A stretch of 64,000 nt of DNA from Chaetoderma sp. LZ-2023a. Taxonomy: Eukaryota; Mollusca; Caudofoveata; Chaetodermatida; Chaetodermatidae. Below, in pieces: positions 45,037 through 54,677 of this stretch. The stretch covers positions 133,762,850 through 133,826,849 of the forward strand of contig CM067369.1 of assembly GCA_034401795.1 (NCBI GenBank), read 5' to 3'. The notes beneath the pieces are model-generated. The model saw nothing but the letters and a program-made list of their open reading frames with translations. It was not told the origin of the DNA and did not search any database. Position numbers and translations under genes: made by a program. Every line of letters begins with the position of its first letter. The stretch's first letter is position 1.

Positions 45037-45949
45037 GTCGTTCGGATTTGCGATCGGGGTAAGCGAGGTACCTCGACAACGAACCCGAATTCAACCCATT
45101 CCAAAATAATATATTGTTTAGTAGCCGCCTTCTCTCCAAGGGTACCGTTTAATACCGTTAGCAATTTCAAGCCGATTGCGCATATGGGATGAATGGTTGA
45201 CGATATAGAAAATATTCTTATACCCTGAAACTAATTTGTCTCAAAATGAAGTAAAATTAGATGGATTCTCTAAAATCAAATAACAACTGTATTACTATTT
45301 GCGTTAGTATATGATACTATGCCTATATTACTGTTAGTGCCACAGAGTATTAGATTGGTGACAAAATAGGGTGCTGCTCGGCGCAATTGTTAGTTACTGG
45401 TAATGCCTGCATGCATGCATGCATGCAGGCAAGCATGCCTGTACGCATGCATGCTTGCATGCATACATGCATGCCCGCCTCTCTGTCTGCCTGTCTGCCC
45501 GCCTGCCTGCCTACCTGTCTGTTTACTTGCCTGCCTGCCCGCGCTTGTGTACTCTGAGCTGCATCTCCAAAACTACTGATCAGATCTGTCGAAAAGATTT
45601 AAGATAACCAAGTATCTTCCGGTGAAAGAGGATTTCTAAATTTTGGTAAAAACATTAGGATACAATTGTGCACAATGGTGTCGATAAACCAGACGCTAGA
45701 TGCAAAGAAGGCTGGTTTTAACTGTGGTGGTGTAGATGTAGGCCTACGTTTATCTACTGCGCAATGGTTCTGATCGTGTAGACAAGAGTTCTTATACTCG
45801 CGAGTACGTATAGTGGGCGATTCTGCACGTACTATGCTGTAGACAAGCGAGACCGCTCATAATTAGCTGACTAGCCTTTTTGTGATGTACATCGTTGGCC
45901 AATGGTTACATCGATAACTAATGTATGAATCCAGTTTTATATATGCCCC
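45037..45949. repeat. Unassigned DNA with (CATG)n/(CTGC)n microsatellite
   Basis: 45,405–45,545 is a mixed CATG, TGCC and GTCT tetranucleotide repeat. The rest of the stretch shows nothing recognisable. Confidence 0.7.
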
Positions 45950-46330
45950 CCCCCCTCCCCCAACCCCACCCCATCTCTAGCTAAGCTCCGCACACGCTTT
46001 TCCCGTGGTGGGGTCGATCGAACCCTGAACTCCTTGAATATCAATTTCCGTAACTTTACAGGCAACGTGTTGAATATTTTGAAACTATTTTGATCAAATA
46101 AAATTTGTTTCAAAATATTCCACAGAATCTGTATTAAATAGTAAAGCCATACAATTCATGCAACCGACGGACCTTTAAGCGTTTGTGACAGACTATATGC
46201 GTCATTCATTGCGTATTTGATTATGACGTGACCCTACGTGTGACGTAGTTGATTATGTCAACATATGATTGACTGAGAAACTGGATTCCGCCATTCAATA
46301 GATGGCCGGAACTGAGAAGTGAGTTAGGCC
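45950..46330 (+). repeat. Foldback/CRE MITE copy 4
   Basis: Order as copy 1: CTAGCTAAGCTCCGC, TCGATCGAACCCTGAACTCC, a short hairpin (TATTTTGAAACTATTTTG / CAAAATAAA-like arms at 46,072–46,125), TTAAATAGTAAAG, then degenerate CRE words (GACGTGACC, GTGACGTAG). Confidence 0.78.
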
Positions 46331-46797
46331 TGAATAGCAGTCCTGTATTGAATAGTTAAATTGTTACTCTTCATATCCTGGTTTGTAACGCTTGTGCTTT
46401 ATGATTCTCGTGCTAAAAGATTACTAGGTCCGGCAAAAGAATACCTTTAGAAACTCCTTACGTCGACGCCCATTTCTGTATTGAAAAGAAATCAACTGGG
46501 AAGGCAAGCATCGCTATGTTATCTTAGTACCGCCACGAGCAGTTATTGACTATTCGTTCACACCAGGGGGCGAACTAAAGCTGGTAATTCACAGAATTTT
46601 CTTTGCATCTGTTAAACCTATAATCTTAACGAGAGTTTTATTTTTCGAATTAAACGTCAAGAAAATTAGGCGTTGTTGGTAACCGGTAAAGGTGTAATTT
46701 GTTTGACAATAAAGGGATCACGTGGTTATTTGAAGTAGCGTCTTAGTTTCGTGCCCTATCCGTGACAGACGACTAGTTCACCTGATTTCCCTCAAAC
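46331..46797. other. Unassigned stretch
   Basis: AT-rich, with no recognisable gene or repeat. Confidence 0.3.
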
Positions 46798-47040
46798 GTT
46801 AACCCTTTAATTCTCAAATTTGTTTTTAAAATTTTTAATTCTGTCATAGAGAATATCAATGTGGAGACTAAGGGGAAATTATTTTTAAAAGTTTGTCGCT
46901 GGAATGACTGGCTCGGTTATCGGTCAGCATTTCAGTGTTAACATTTCGAAAATACTCTTTTGTTGGTCTGAAAATGGACATTTTGCACGGCCACTGCAGA
47001 AGCCATTTTGGTCAGATTGAGAGTTAAAAGATTTAAAACG
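46798..47040. repeat. MITE-like repeat family 2, copy 3
   Basis: Begins GTTAACCCTTTAATTCTCAA and ends TTGAGAGTTAAAAG (inverted). It shares AATGACTGGCT, AAATGGACATTTTGCACGG and CCACTGCAGAAGCCATTTTGG with copies at 16,110 and 17,262. Confidence 0.62.
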
Positions 47041-47259
47041 ATACTAGTCTCATCTTAAATGTTGCCTTGTGGGACTACTGATAGATGATCGTCCATATAG
47101 ATTCCATCTCAGTTACTTTGAAATGAATTCCTTTATCCATATTATAATTTCCTTTTTAACATCATGTTGTTGTTGACCTATGAGCGACGCCATTTTGTCT
47201 CCTCAAATGATACTATGTGATGCCATGTAGGCCTATACCAAGCAAAATACAGAAAAACT

Positions 47260-48450
47260 CAAATTTAGATTCGATCAGACAAACAGAGAAAACTTAATGA
47301 AGACATTGAAGGAACAAGAGATAAAACAAAAGGACATCTAAGAAAAGAAAGTAATCAGAAGATGGCAGAATTACAAAACCTACTGAAGCAGGAATCAAAT
47401 AAAGCAATTGTGAGCAAAATAGAAGGAAAAAAATCTGAATATCCACAGAGAATTCTTAAAGCAGGAAAGCATGGCAACAGGGGTAAAGTCCAAGAGTCCT
47501 TTACTCATACAGAGCGAACATGGCCTAACAGCAAATGAAGAAGAACAAACATAGATAAAAGCTGTTCATTAAAAAAACCAATTTGTTAAAAATGCTGAAC
47601 AAGTCTCGGACATTCCACCAAGGGAAATGAAAGAACCTTTAACCAAAGAAGAAATCAAGAACGCAGTAAAAAATATAAAGAACATCAAGCGTACTCGCGT
47701 ATATGGGATACACGCAGGAATGCTAAAATATGGCCCAGACATATCGCATGAAGAAATAGCTCTCATTCTCAATGAACCACTACAAAAACCAGGCAAACAT
47801 AAAACACCCACCAGTAACCCACGTCCCATCATCATGCTATAAATTAATTTAAAGAAAGATTCTAGATATCTGACTCACACGAAAAGCATCAGCCAAAACA
47901 GACAATCAAATCCATATAAGTCAAGCAGCTTCCGTGGTAGGACGTACCACAATAGAGCACGTCCTTGCCACTAAAATCTTAGCAGTAACAGCAGCAACAT
48001 CCACATATCTTACTCGCTATGTATGGACAGGCTTTCGAGACCAACAACAGAAAGGCACATAGATTACCCTAATCGGTGTAGAGCTATCAGTCCGATGTAG
48101 AAAATCAGAAAGCAATTTCTTCAAGACTGGCACAGAAGCACCACAAGGAGACTGTCTCAGTGCAATCGAGTTCACTTTCCACCTAGCAAAAACGCTGGCA
48201 AATGAATGCCTCAAACCTACGCATGAGCACACATACTGTGCAATAAAACCACAAGTCAAGAGAGAACACATGGAAGAAGATAACTATAGCACCGTCACAA
48301 ATGGCCATAGGATGCCATTGATATCAATCAAGAATATGCAGATGATATAAGCCAAATAGCAATAAAAAACAAATATAGTATATCACTTAAAGAGAAATCT
48401 AGATAGATGCTTTGAGAAATATGAAACACATTTTAAGCACAAAAACTGAA
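47260..48450 (+). pseudogene. LINE-d: heavily decayed non-LTR reverse transcriptase
   Basis: The best-preserved parts are EPLTKEEIKNAVKNIKNIK (47,630–47,690) and, further on in mixed frames, GAPQGD-like, LAKTLANECLKPTHEHTY and QYADDI-like residues near 48,340. Frameshifts are too many to define a gene or a clade. It is of a different type from the other LINEs here. Confidence 0.6.
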
Positions 48451-48899
48451 GACCACGGCAAATGCTAGGATATTCAATGCTTACATATATCAAGCATTTT
48501 CTTTTATAACTACGAATTTTGGACGCAAACCATCGGGATCAAAATAACATTGGTGCTTAAAAACAGCGTTTGTTAAGAACACATCTCTTTGAAAAAATGT
48601 TAGATGGGCGAAAATAGTAAAAATGAAGATTTACTGTGACTCTTTACTTAGACCTACTCTGTTTTGAACATCTAATGCGTCTCCAGCAAGAAAAGCACTG
48701 AGGCATGCGTTAAAGCCAGAAAGACGTCCAGAAGGCCGACCACAAAACACTGTGGATACCAATGATAGCGAAACAATTCAAAGAAACAATTCAAAGACCG
48801 TCTTAATATGACATAGCAAGGTGCAGCAGAAACAGACCAAGACAAAGATGCTTGGGGAACGCTGATATGGGGATAGCCCGGTGAAACACAGTTACGGAA
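48451..48899. other. Unassigned stretch
   Basis: May include further remains of LINE-d; nothing definite is seen. Confidence 0.25.
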
Positions 48900-49013
48900 G
48901 AGAGGAATGCAGTTTTAGCTATATCCCGCCCATCTTTAGCTAAGCTCCACCCACATTTCGCCCTTGTTGGAATCGATCGATCCCTGAACTCATTGACTAT
49001 CAATTTTCAGAAA

Positions 49014-49101
<88 letters not shown>

Positions 49102-49380
49102 AAGCTGTTGAATATTTCGAAACTAATTTGACTGGGTGTTGTTGCTGCCTATGTATAAGGCCCTATTAAATAGTAAAGACATACAGTTTCGTACTGCAAC
49201 ACTTAGTCCGTCATCAAATAAGCGTTCATGGCGAGCTTAGCTACGTCATTCATGACGTAATTGATTATGGCGTCGTCCTACACGTCACGTAGTTGATTAT
49301 GACGTCATATGATTGATGGATTGTTTTACAAAGGAGAAGAAACTGTGATGCCATGTAGGTACAAATAAGTTTTACAGCTC
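48900..49380 (+). repeat. Foldback/CRE MITE copy 5 with (AT)n expansion
   Basis: TTTTAGCTATATCCCGCCC, GATCGATCGATCCCTGAACTC, an (AT)n run at 49,015–49,100, TGAATATTTCGAAACTAATT, TTAAATAGTAAAGACAT, and a CRE cluster including TGACGTCA at 49,300. It ends near TGTGATGCCATGTAGGT. Only one hairpin arm is present. Confidence 0.82.
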
Positions 49381-49518
49381 GATCAAAATAAAATAAATTG
49401 TTGTCCAGTCTGTATTCTCAAGCCTCAGATTTCACCCATGGTCACCAAACTTGGGATGTGGACACAGTGGGTGTATTTTAGTGTAAAGATGCGAGAGGTA
49501 TCAAAATTGACATTTTGC

Positions 49519-49555
<37 letters not shown>

Positions 49556-49864
49556 AGACATACGTATGCTGTTCTCTCCGTTTGCAGCAGATTTCTGAGA
49601 GTGGGACCGTATTGCACATGGAATGCAGTGCGTCACAGCGCAGTTCGGCATTAATATTCTTTCCCATTTCCGTATAAGAACCAATAATAACATTCAGTCA
49701 GTAGGGGGTTGTCGAGCCTTGCACGAAGTGGAGAATGGCTCAACGTATATATCGCAATAGAGTTACTTGTACAGACCCAGGCATCTAGTGTATTGTTTTC
49801 CAAATATGTTTGTTAACAGCTTGTAATCATGTTGGAATAAGTACTTGCCATGCCATTACCCGCT
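49381..49864. repeat. Unassigned DNA with (ACG)n microsatellite
   Basis: (ACG)12 lies at 49,519–49,554, which keeps all frames open artificially. Nothing else is recognised. Confidence 0.6.
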
Positions 49865-50255
49865 AATAGACCTTTCCAGTTTATCCATCGATCGTCTGAC
49901 GTCATATGACGTCATAATTAGCTAAGTGACGTGTAGGATGACGTCATAATTAATTATGACATGAATGACTCGATTTAATCCGTTATTAACGCTTAATAGT
50001 CCGTTAGGTTGTATGCTGTGTATTTCTGCTACTTAATAAACATTCTGTTGAATATTTTGAAACTAATTTGACTGGGCGCTGTTGCTGCCATAGGCAGCAA
50101 CAGCGCCCAGTCAAATTAGTTTCAAAATATTCAACAGCTTACCTGTATAGTTTTCTGGGAAATTGATAGTCAGGAGTTCAGGGATCGATCGATCCCAACA
50201 TGGGCGAGGTGTGGATGGAGCTTAGCAGGAGTTTGGCGCGGCATAACTAAAACGG
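49865..50255 (-). repeat. Foldback/CRE MITE copy 6, best preserved
   Basis: Three TGACGTCA palindromes (49,897; 49,907; 49,939) plus GTGACGTG, then a perfect 45-bp inverted repeat (50,045–50,089 / 50,093–50,137) with a 3-base loop, then the TTACCTGTA, GATCGATCGATCCC and GGAGCTTAGC blocks. Non-coding. Confidence 0.88.
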
Positions 50256-50264
50256 GCAATTGCT

Positions 50265-50474
50265 CCCGCTACATGCTGGGGTACCCCCAGGGTTCAGTTC
50301 TTGGACCGTTATTATTTCTTATTTTCATTAATGATCTGCCAAATAATATCTGAAATAATATTAGATTATTTGCAGACGATAACTGCCTCTATGTGATGTC
50401 GGATAATCTAGAGGCCCATATTCCAACGGTGGATCATGACCTGACAAGGATGTCTCAATGGCCAAAATGCAATA
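50265..50474 (+). pseudogene. Isolated LINE RT core fragment
   Basis: Mixed frames read VPQGSVLGPLLFLIFINDLP and IRLFADDNCLYVM, the core of a non-LTR reverse transcriptase. It ends where LINE-e begins, so it belongs to another copy. Confidence 0.75.
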
Positions 50475-51251
50475 TTCATAGACAATTCCCAGCTCTTCAA
50501 TGACCCGAGTGGAACAGTTTACACAGAGCTATTCCATGACCGCATTCATCCAAATGTCAATGGAACGCGTGTTTTGTCAGAAAACATTACAAACTATTTA
50601 AGCTCGATTCTTATAATGTCACAAACTTCGTACATGACACCTATGCTACAGAATGTAGACAATCATTTCATGAATCCTTATTTTCACAATGGGAGGATGC
50701 ATGGGAGGAGTCACCAGAACTACAACGCAAAGAGCTCCTGGGCAAACTTTTGCTTTGATAAGTCACATTGTGCGAATGTAGATTCTCTATTTAAATGGAA
50801 TGTTTTAAATACTGGTAATGTACCCGATGGCTGTGTCCTTAAGGCACGTTGTTTCCCTATATCCACTAGAAACTGTTTCACTTTACTTTCAGACGAATGT
50901 GTAAATAATAAACATGGCCAAAGTCTGACACAATCTCTGGTCGGCTCCAAAATTAGAGGAAATAAACCAAATAATGTAAATACGAAATGTACAAAATCAA
51001 TTAATGAGATTACGATCCTCTATACAAATGCTGACGTCTTTACACGTGAGAAGAAACCCGAACTTCTGCACATAATACAAGATGACCCACAAGATATCAT
51101 AGCTATAGTTGAAGCCAAGCCAAAAAACTACAGAACTCAACCTAGTATAGCAGACTACAAACTAGATGGCTACAGCATTGAAGATAAAAATATTACTACT
51201 ACAATAGGAAGAGGTATCTTACTATACATAAAAAAACACTTTATCTTATAA
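50475..51251 (+). pseudogene. LINE-e ORF1 tail and start of ORF2 endonuclease
   Basis: The stretch starts in the last block of an SGNH/GDSL-like domain (LFHDRIHPNVNGTRVL, with the D-x-x-H motif), known from ORF1 of many CR1-group LINEs. The later part is the N-terminal end of an apurinic-type endonuclease (ITILYTNADVF, DIIAIVEAKPKNY, GRGILLYIKK, giving the Asn and Glu motifs). The A-run at 51,231 shifts the frame just before TAA 51,249. The true ORF1/ORF2 border within this open stretch is not clear. Confidence 0.75.
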
Positions 51252-51273
51252 ACTACTAAGCATTAACCAAAGT

Positions 51274-53910
51274 ATGTTCGAAGAATACATCCTCTGCGAC
51301 ATACGATGTAAACATGAAACACTGCGTTTGGGAGTGTTTTATAGAAGCCCAAACTCTAATAACCAAAACAATAATGAACTCTGTCATATTTTAAAGGAAA
51401 TACACACCACTGACCTGCACTCGCTTATTCTAGGAGACTTTAATATGCCACATATTAATTGGCTTACAAACACATACAACACCTCTAGCTCTAGCCTAGA
51501 CTTTACGTTTAAGTTTATTGAATCTGTAAGAGACTGCTTCTTACAACAGCTAATTTCAATGCCTACTAGAGGGCGTGGGTCCGACAAGCCAACAATATTG
51601 GATTTAGTATTTACTAATTACCCTGACCTGGTGGATAATATTCATACAAATGCGCCACTTGGAAAAAGTGACCATTCCACTATACAGATGGAGATTCGCT
51701 TAAATGGCGAATTTACTACTACAAGTAAAACAAGGGTCTGTTATGATAAAGCAGATTATAAAGCTATAATTAATTTCTTAAATATAGACTGGAACACACG
51801 CCTAAAAGAAATAAACGATATTAATGATATGTGGCAGACCATATTTGGAATGTGTCAAGAAGCTGAAAATAAATTTATTCCTAAAAGAACAATAAAAAAC
51901 AAAAGGCACAAACATCCTCTTGACCAAACTACAAGAACCAAAATAAACAGGAAGAAGCGACTATGGAAAAAATATATTGATACAGGCGGTAACCGTAATA
52001 TATATGATGAATATTGTAAAACAAGAAACCAGGTTCGAAGAGAAACAAGAAAAGCACAGAAACAATATGAGAAAAATATTTCTATATCAGCCAAAAATAA
52101 CCCCAAAAAGTTTTGGAATTATGTGCAATCCAAGACTAAAATCAAATCAGGTATTCCAGATCTGCAAATACCTAGTGCCACTGAGCATGATATGGAAGTG
52201 TCATTTACAAAAAATGATAAAGAGAAGGCAGACACCCTAGCCAGCTACTTCAGATCAGTATTCACAACAGAACCTGACGATGATTCCCCAACTATTCCTT
52301 GTAGAGCCCACGTGCCAATGGGTACATTAAAGATCACACCTGAAATTGTAAGGAAAAAACTTGTGAATCTCAACACTGCTAAGTCACCCGGGCCTGATAA
52401 ACTCCATCCAAGATTCCTTTATGAACTAAGCTACGAACTAAGCCTGCCACTATCAATTCTTTTTAATAAATCACTAAGCCTGGGAACATTACCACAATGC
52501 TGGTTAAATGCAAACATCACACCAATTTTCAAAAAAGGAGATAAAACCAAACCAGACAATTACCGTCCAATTAGCTTAACATCTGTTGTTTGTAAAATAA
52601 TGGAATCTGTTATTAAAGACACGATTCTGGAACATCTTAGGATTAATAATATGCTATCAGAAAAACAGTATGGTTTTATAAGCGGCCGATCAACAGTTCT
52701 CCAACTTTTGACTGTTCTTGAAAAATGGCTACTGACTCTGGACAAGGGGGGCATGATTGATGTGATTTACTGCGACTTCATGAAAGCATTTGATAAGGTT
52801 CCACATAAACGTCTAATTAAAAAACTAACTGCATATGGCATAGAAGGTAATTTGTTAAACTGGATCCAATCCTTCCTAACCGGAAGGCAGCAACAAGTAG
52901 TTATAAATGGAATCATATCTAAACCAACAGACGTAACAAGCGGTATACCACAGGGCTCAGTTTTAGGGCCATTACTGTTTATAATTTACATTAATGATCT
53001 TCCCGATGTAATCAGTAGTGGGTCTGAGATCTTTTTATTTGCAGATGACACTAAACTCTTTCGATCAATCTTTAACCCAAAAGATTGTGACACCCTGCAA
53101 AATGATATTAACTCTATGTGTTCATGGACTGATAATTCATTATTGAGGTTCCACCCAGATAAATGCAAAAGTATGCGAATATCAACAAAAAAAACATCTC
53201 TACACACTTATACAATGGAATTTAATAACCATACTCTAGCCCATTCATCTAGTGAAAAAGATATAGGTGTCATAATAGACGATAAACTATGCTTCGATGA
53301 ACATATAAATGGAAAAATAAGTAAATCTAACCAGATAATGGGACTGATTAGGAGAACATTTGACTATCTAGATAAAGAAAACTTTAAACATCTCTACAAA
53401 TCTCTTGTTAGGCCACATATTGAATACGCTAATGTGGTTTGGGCTCCATATCTGAAAAAGCACATAAATGCAATCGAAAATGTCCAAAGACGGGCAACCA
53501 AACTTGTTCCTGGTATGCGTAATCTACCATATCACGTACGCCTCCAAAAGTTAAAGTTACCAACATTAGTATTTAGAAGATTGCGTGGCGACATGATCGA
53601 GTTATATAAAATTCTCAGCAATAAATATGACCAAGTTACTGCAGACCTTATTGAGCGACAAGACACAAATAGCATAACTCGAGGCCACAGCCTAAAAATT
53701 AAGAAAATAAGACCAAGACTCAATATACGAAAGTTTTCCTTCCCGTTGCGCTGTACTGATCAATGGAATAAACTACCCGAATCCGTTATCAGCGCCCTCT
53801 CAGTGAATTCTTTCAAAGCTAGACTAGACAAGCTATGGGAAAGTCATCCATTGCGCTATAACTACGACTGTGAACCCATCTGTAATATTTATACACCAGA
53901 ATCATTATAA
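51274..53910 (+). CDS. LINE-e ORF2: endonuclease–reverse transcriptase
   Basis: 878 codons without a stop. Residues ~1–140 are the rest of the endonuclease (LGVFYRSPN, LILGDFNMPHINW, LVFTN, KSDHSTI). Residues ~350–700 are the RT (SPGPDKLHPRFL, ITPIFKKGDK, NYRPISLTSVV, QYGFISGRST, VIYCDFMKAFDKVPH, SGIPQGSVLGPLLF, IFLFADDTKLFR with the catalytic FADD). The C-terminal part has EKDIGVIIDDKL, VRPHIEYANVVW, ENVQRRATKLVPGM and LKLPTLVFRRLRGDM, typical of CR1. It would nick target DNA and prime reverse transcription. Only the upstream A-run frameshift separates it from the endonuclease start, so the copy is young or recently active. Confidence 0.93.
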   Translation: MFEEYILCDIRCKHETLRLGVFYRSPNSNNQNNNELCHILKEIHTTDLHSLILGDFNMPHINWLTNTYNTSSSSLDFTFKFIESVRDCFLQQLISMPTRGRGSDKPTILDLVFTNYPDLVDNIHTNAPLGKSDHSTIQMEIRLNGEFTTTSKTRVCYDKADYKAIINFLNIDWNTRLKEINDINDMWQTIFGMCQEAENKFIPKRTIKNKRHKHPLDQTTRTKINRKKRLWKKYIDTGGNRNIYDEYCKTRNQVRRETRKAQKQYEKNISISAKNNPKKFWNYVQSKTKIKSGIPDLQIPSATEHDMEVSFTKNDKEKADTLASYFRSVFTTEPDDDSPTIPCRAHVPMGTLKITPEIVRKKLVNLNTAKSPGPDKLHPRFLYELSYELSLPLSILFNKSLSLGTLPQCWLNANITPIFKKGDKTKPDNYRPISLTSVVCKIMESVIKDTILEHLRINNMLSEKQYGFISGRSTVLQLLTVLEKWLLTLDKGGMIDVIYCDFMKAFDKVPHKRLIKKLTAYGIEGNLLNWIQSFLTGRQQQVVINGIISKPTDVTSGIPQGSVLGPLLFIIYINDLPDVISSGSEIFLFADDTKLFRSIFNPKDCDTLQNDINSMCSWTDNSLLRFHPDKCKSMRISTKKTSLHTYTMEFNNHTLAHSSSEKDIGVIIDDKLCFDEHINGKISKSNQIMGLIRRTFDYLDKENFKHLYKSLVRPHIEYANVVWAPYLKKHINAIENVQRRATKLVPGMRNLPYHVRLQKLKLPTLVFRRLRGDMIELYKILSNKYDQVTADLIERQDTNSITRGHSLKIKKIRPRLNIRKFSFPLRCTDQWNKLPESVISALSVNSFKARLDKLWESHPLRYNYDCEPICNIYTPESL

Positions 53911-54084
53911 CATAGCCAATGTATAATTGTTAATAACAACTTAATAACATTAAAATGAACCATAAATATATGCAGCCCATTCCTGGCGTTAGAGGCGTGT
54001 TGACGCCTGCTGTCAGTAGAGGATTCGTATAAGTCTATTCAAGTTCGTATAAGTCTAATACATGGCTTATAGAATTTCATACCT

Positions 54085-54677
54085 CTAAAACGACATCCTT
54101 ATTTATCTCCCTACGTCATAATCCTACAAGTTCTCCGATAGACTTCAAAGACTCCTAAAATTATCCATCAACGCACCACAAGCACCTCGACGTCACTCTT
54201 AATAGTAAAGGTCATTGGATAGAAAGACTACTCTCATGTGACGTCATCGGATAAAGTTGTGTAAATTTACAGAGAAATTTAGGAACGGTTTTTAAAAGTT
54301 TTTATAAGTTTTATGAAAGTTTTAATGAGTTTTAAAGTAATTAATTAGTATCTAACAGTGACGGTTGTGCAAAAACGTATTTTCAAATTATGGTTGACAT
54401 TAATTACGTTAAATCGACATGTTTTAGTGGTAACTTTTACCGTTGCATTATTAAATAGTTTTTGTGGTGTATGCGTTACGTCATAAATTGAACATTCCGT
54501 GATGTCATAATACTGTAGAGATGGATACGTTTGTTTAAATGACGTCATACATTCAGCATTGCGTATAACGACATTACCGTTTTTAAAGTGACTCATACGT
54601 AATATCATCGCCGCCATCTTTTCTTATATAATCCGTAATGCTACTGTGTCATACCTGGTGATGCTACATTTTATGCA
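54085..54677 (+). promoter_or_regulatory. 5' UTR/internal promoter region of LINE-f
   Basis: Two TGACGTCA palindromes (54,239–54,246; 54,540–54,547), further half-sites (TACGTCAT, TGATGTCAT), and CCGCCATCTT at 54,611–54,620, which fits the YY1 consensus found in some LINE promoters. No TATA box with good spacing is seen. The start of the element is uncertain. Confidence 0.5.

Larger units (their letters stand above)
50475..54080 (+). mobile_element. LINE-e: CR1-type LINE, 5' truncated, nearly intact ORF2
   Basis: Contains the end of ORF1, the endonuclease and the complete RT (50,475–53,910) and a short 3' UTR. One frameshift in an A-run (51,231–51,237) is the only damage seen in ORF2. The 3' end is not sharply defined; it is placed before the AT-rich leader of LINE-f. 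Confidence 0.88.

Noticed and set aside
45419-45607. ORF with repeated His/Ala/Cys words
   Set aside because: Translation of CATG and CTGC tetranucleotide repeats.
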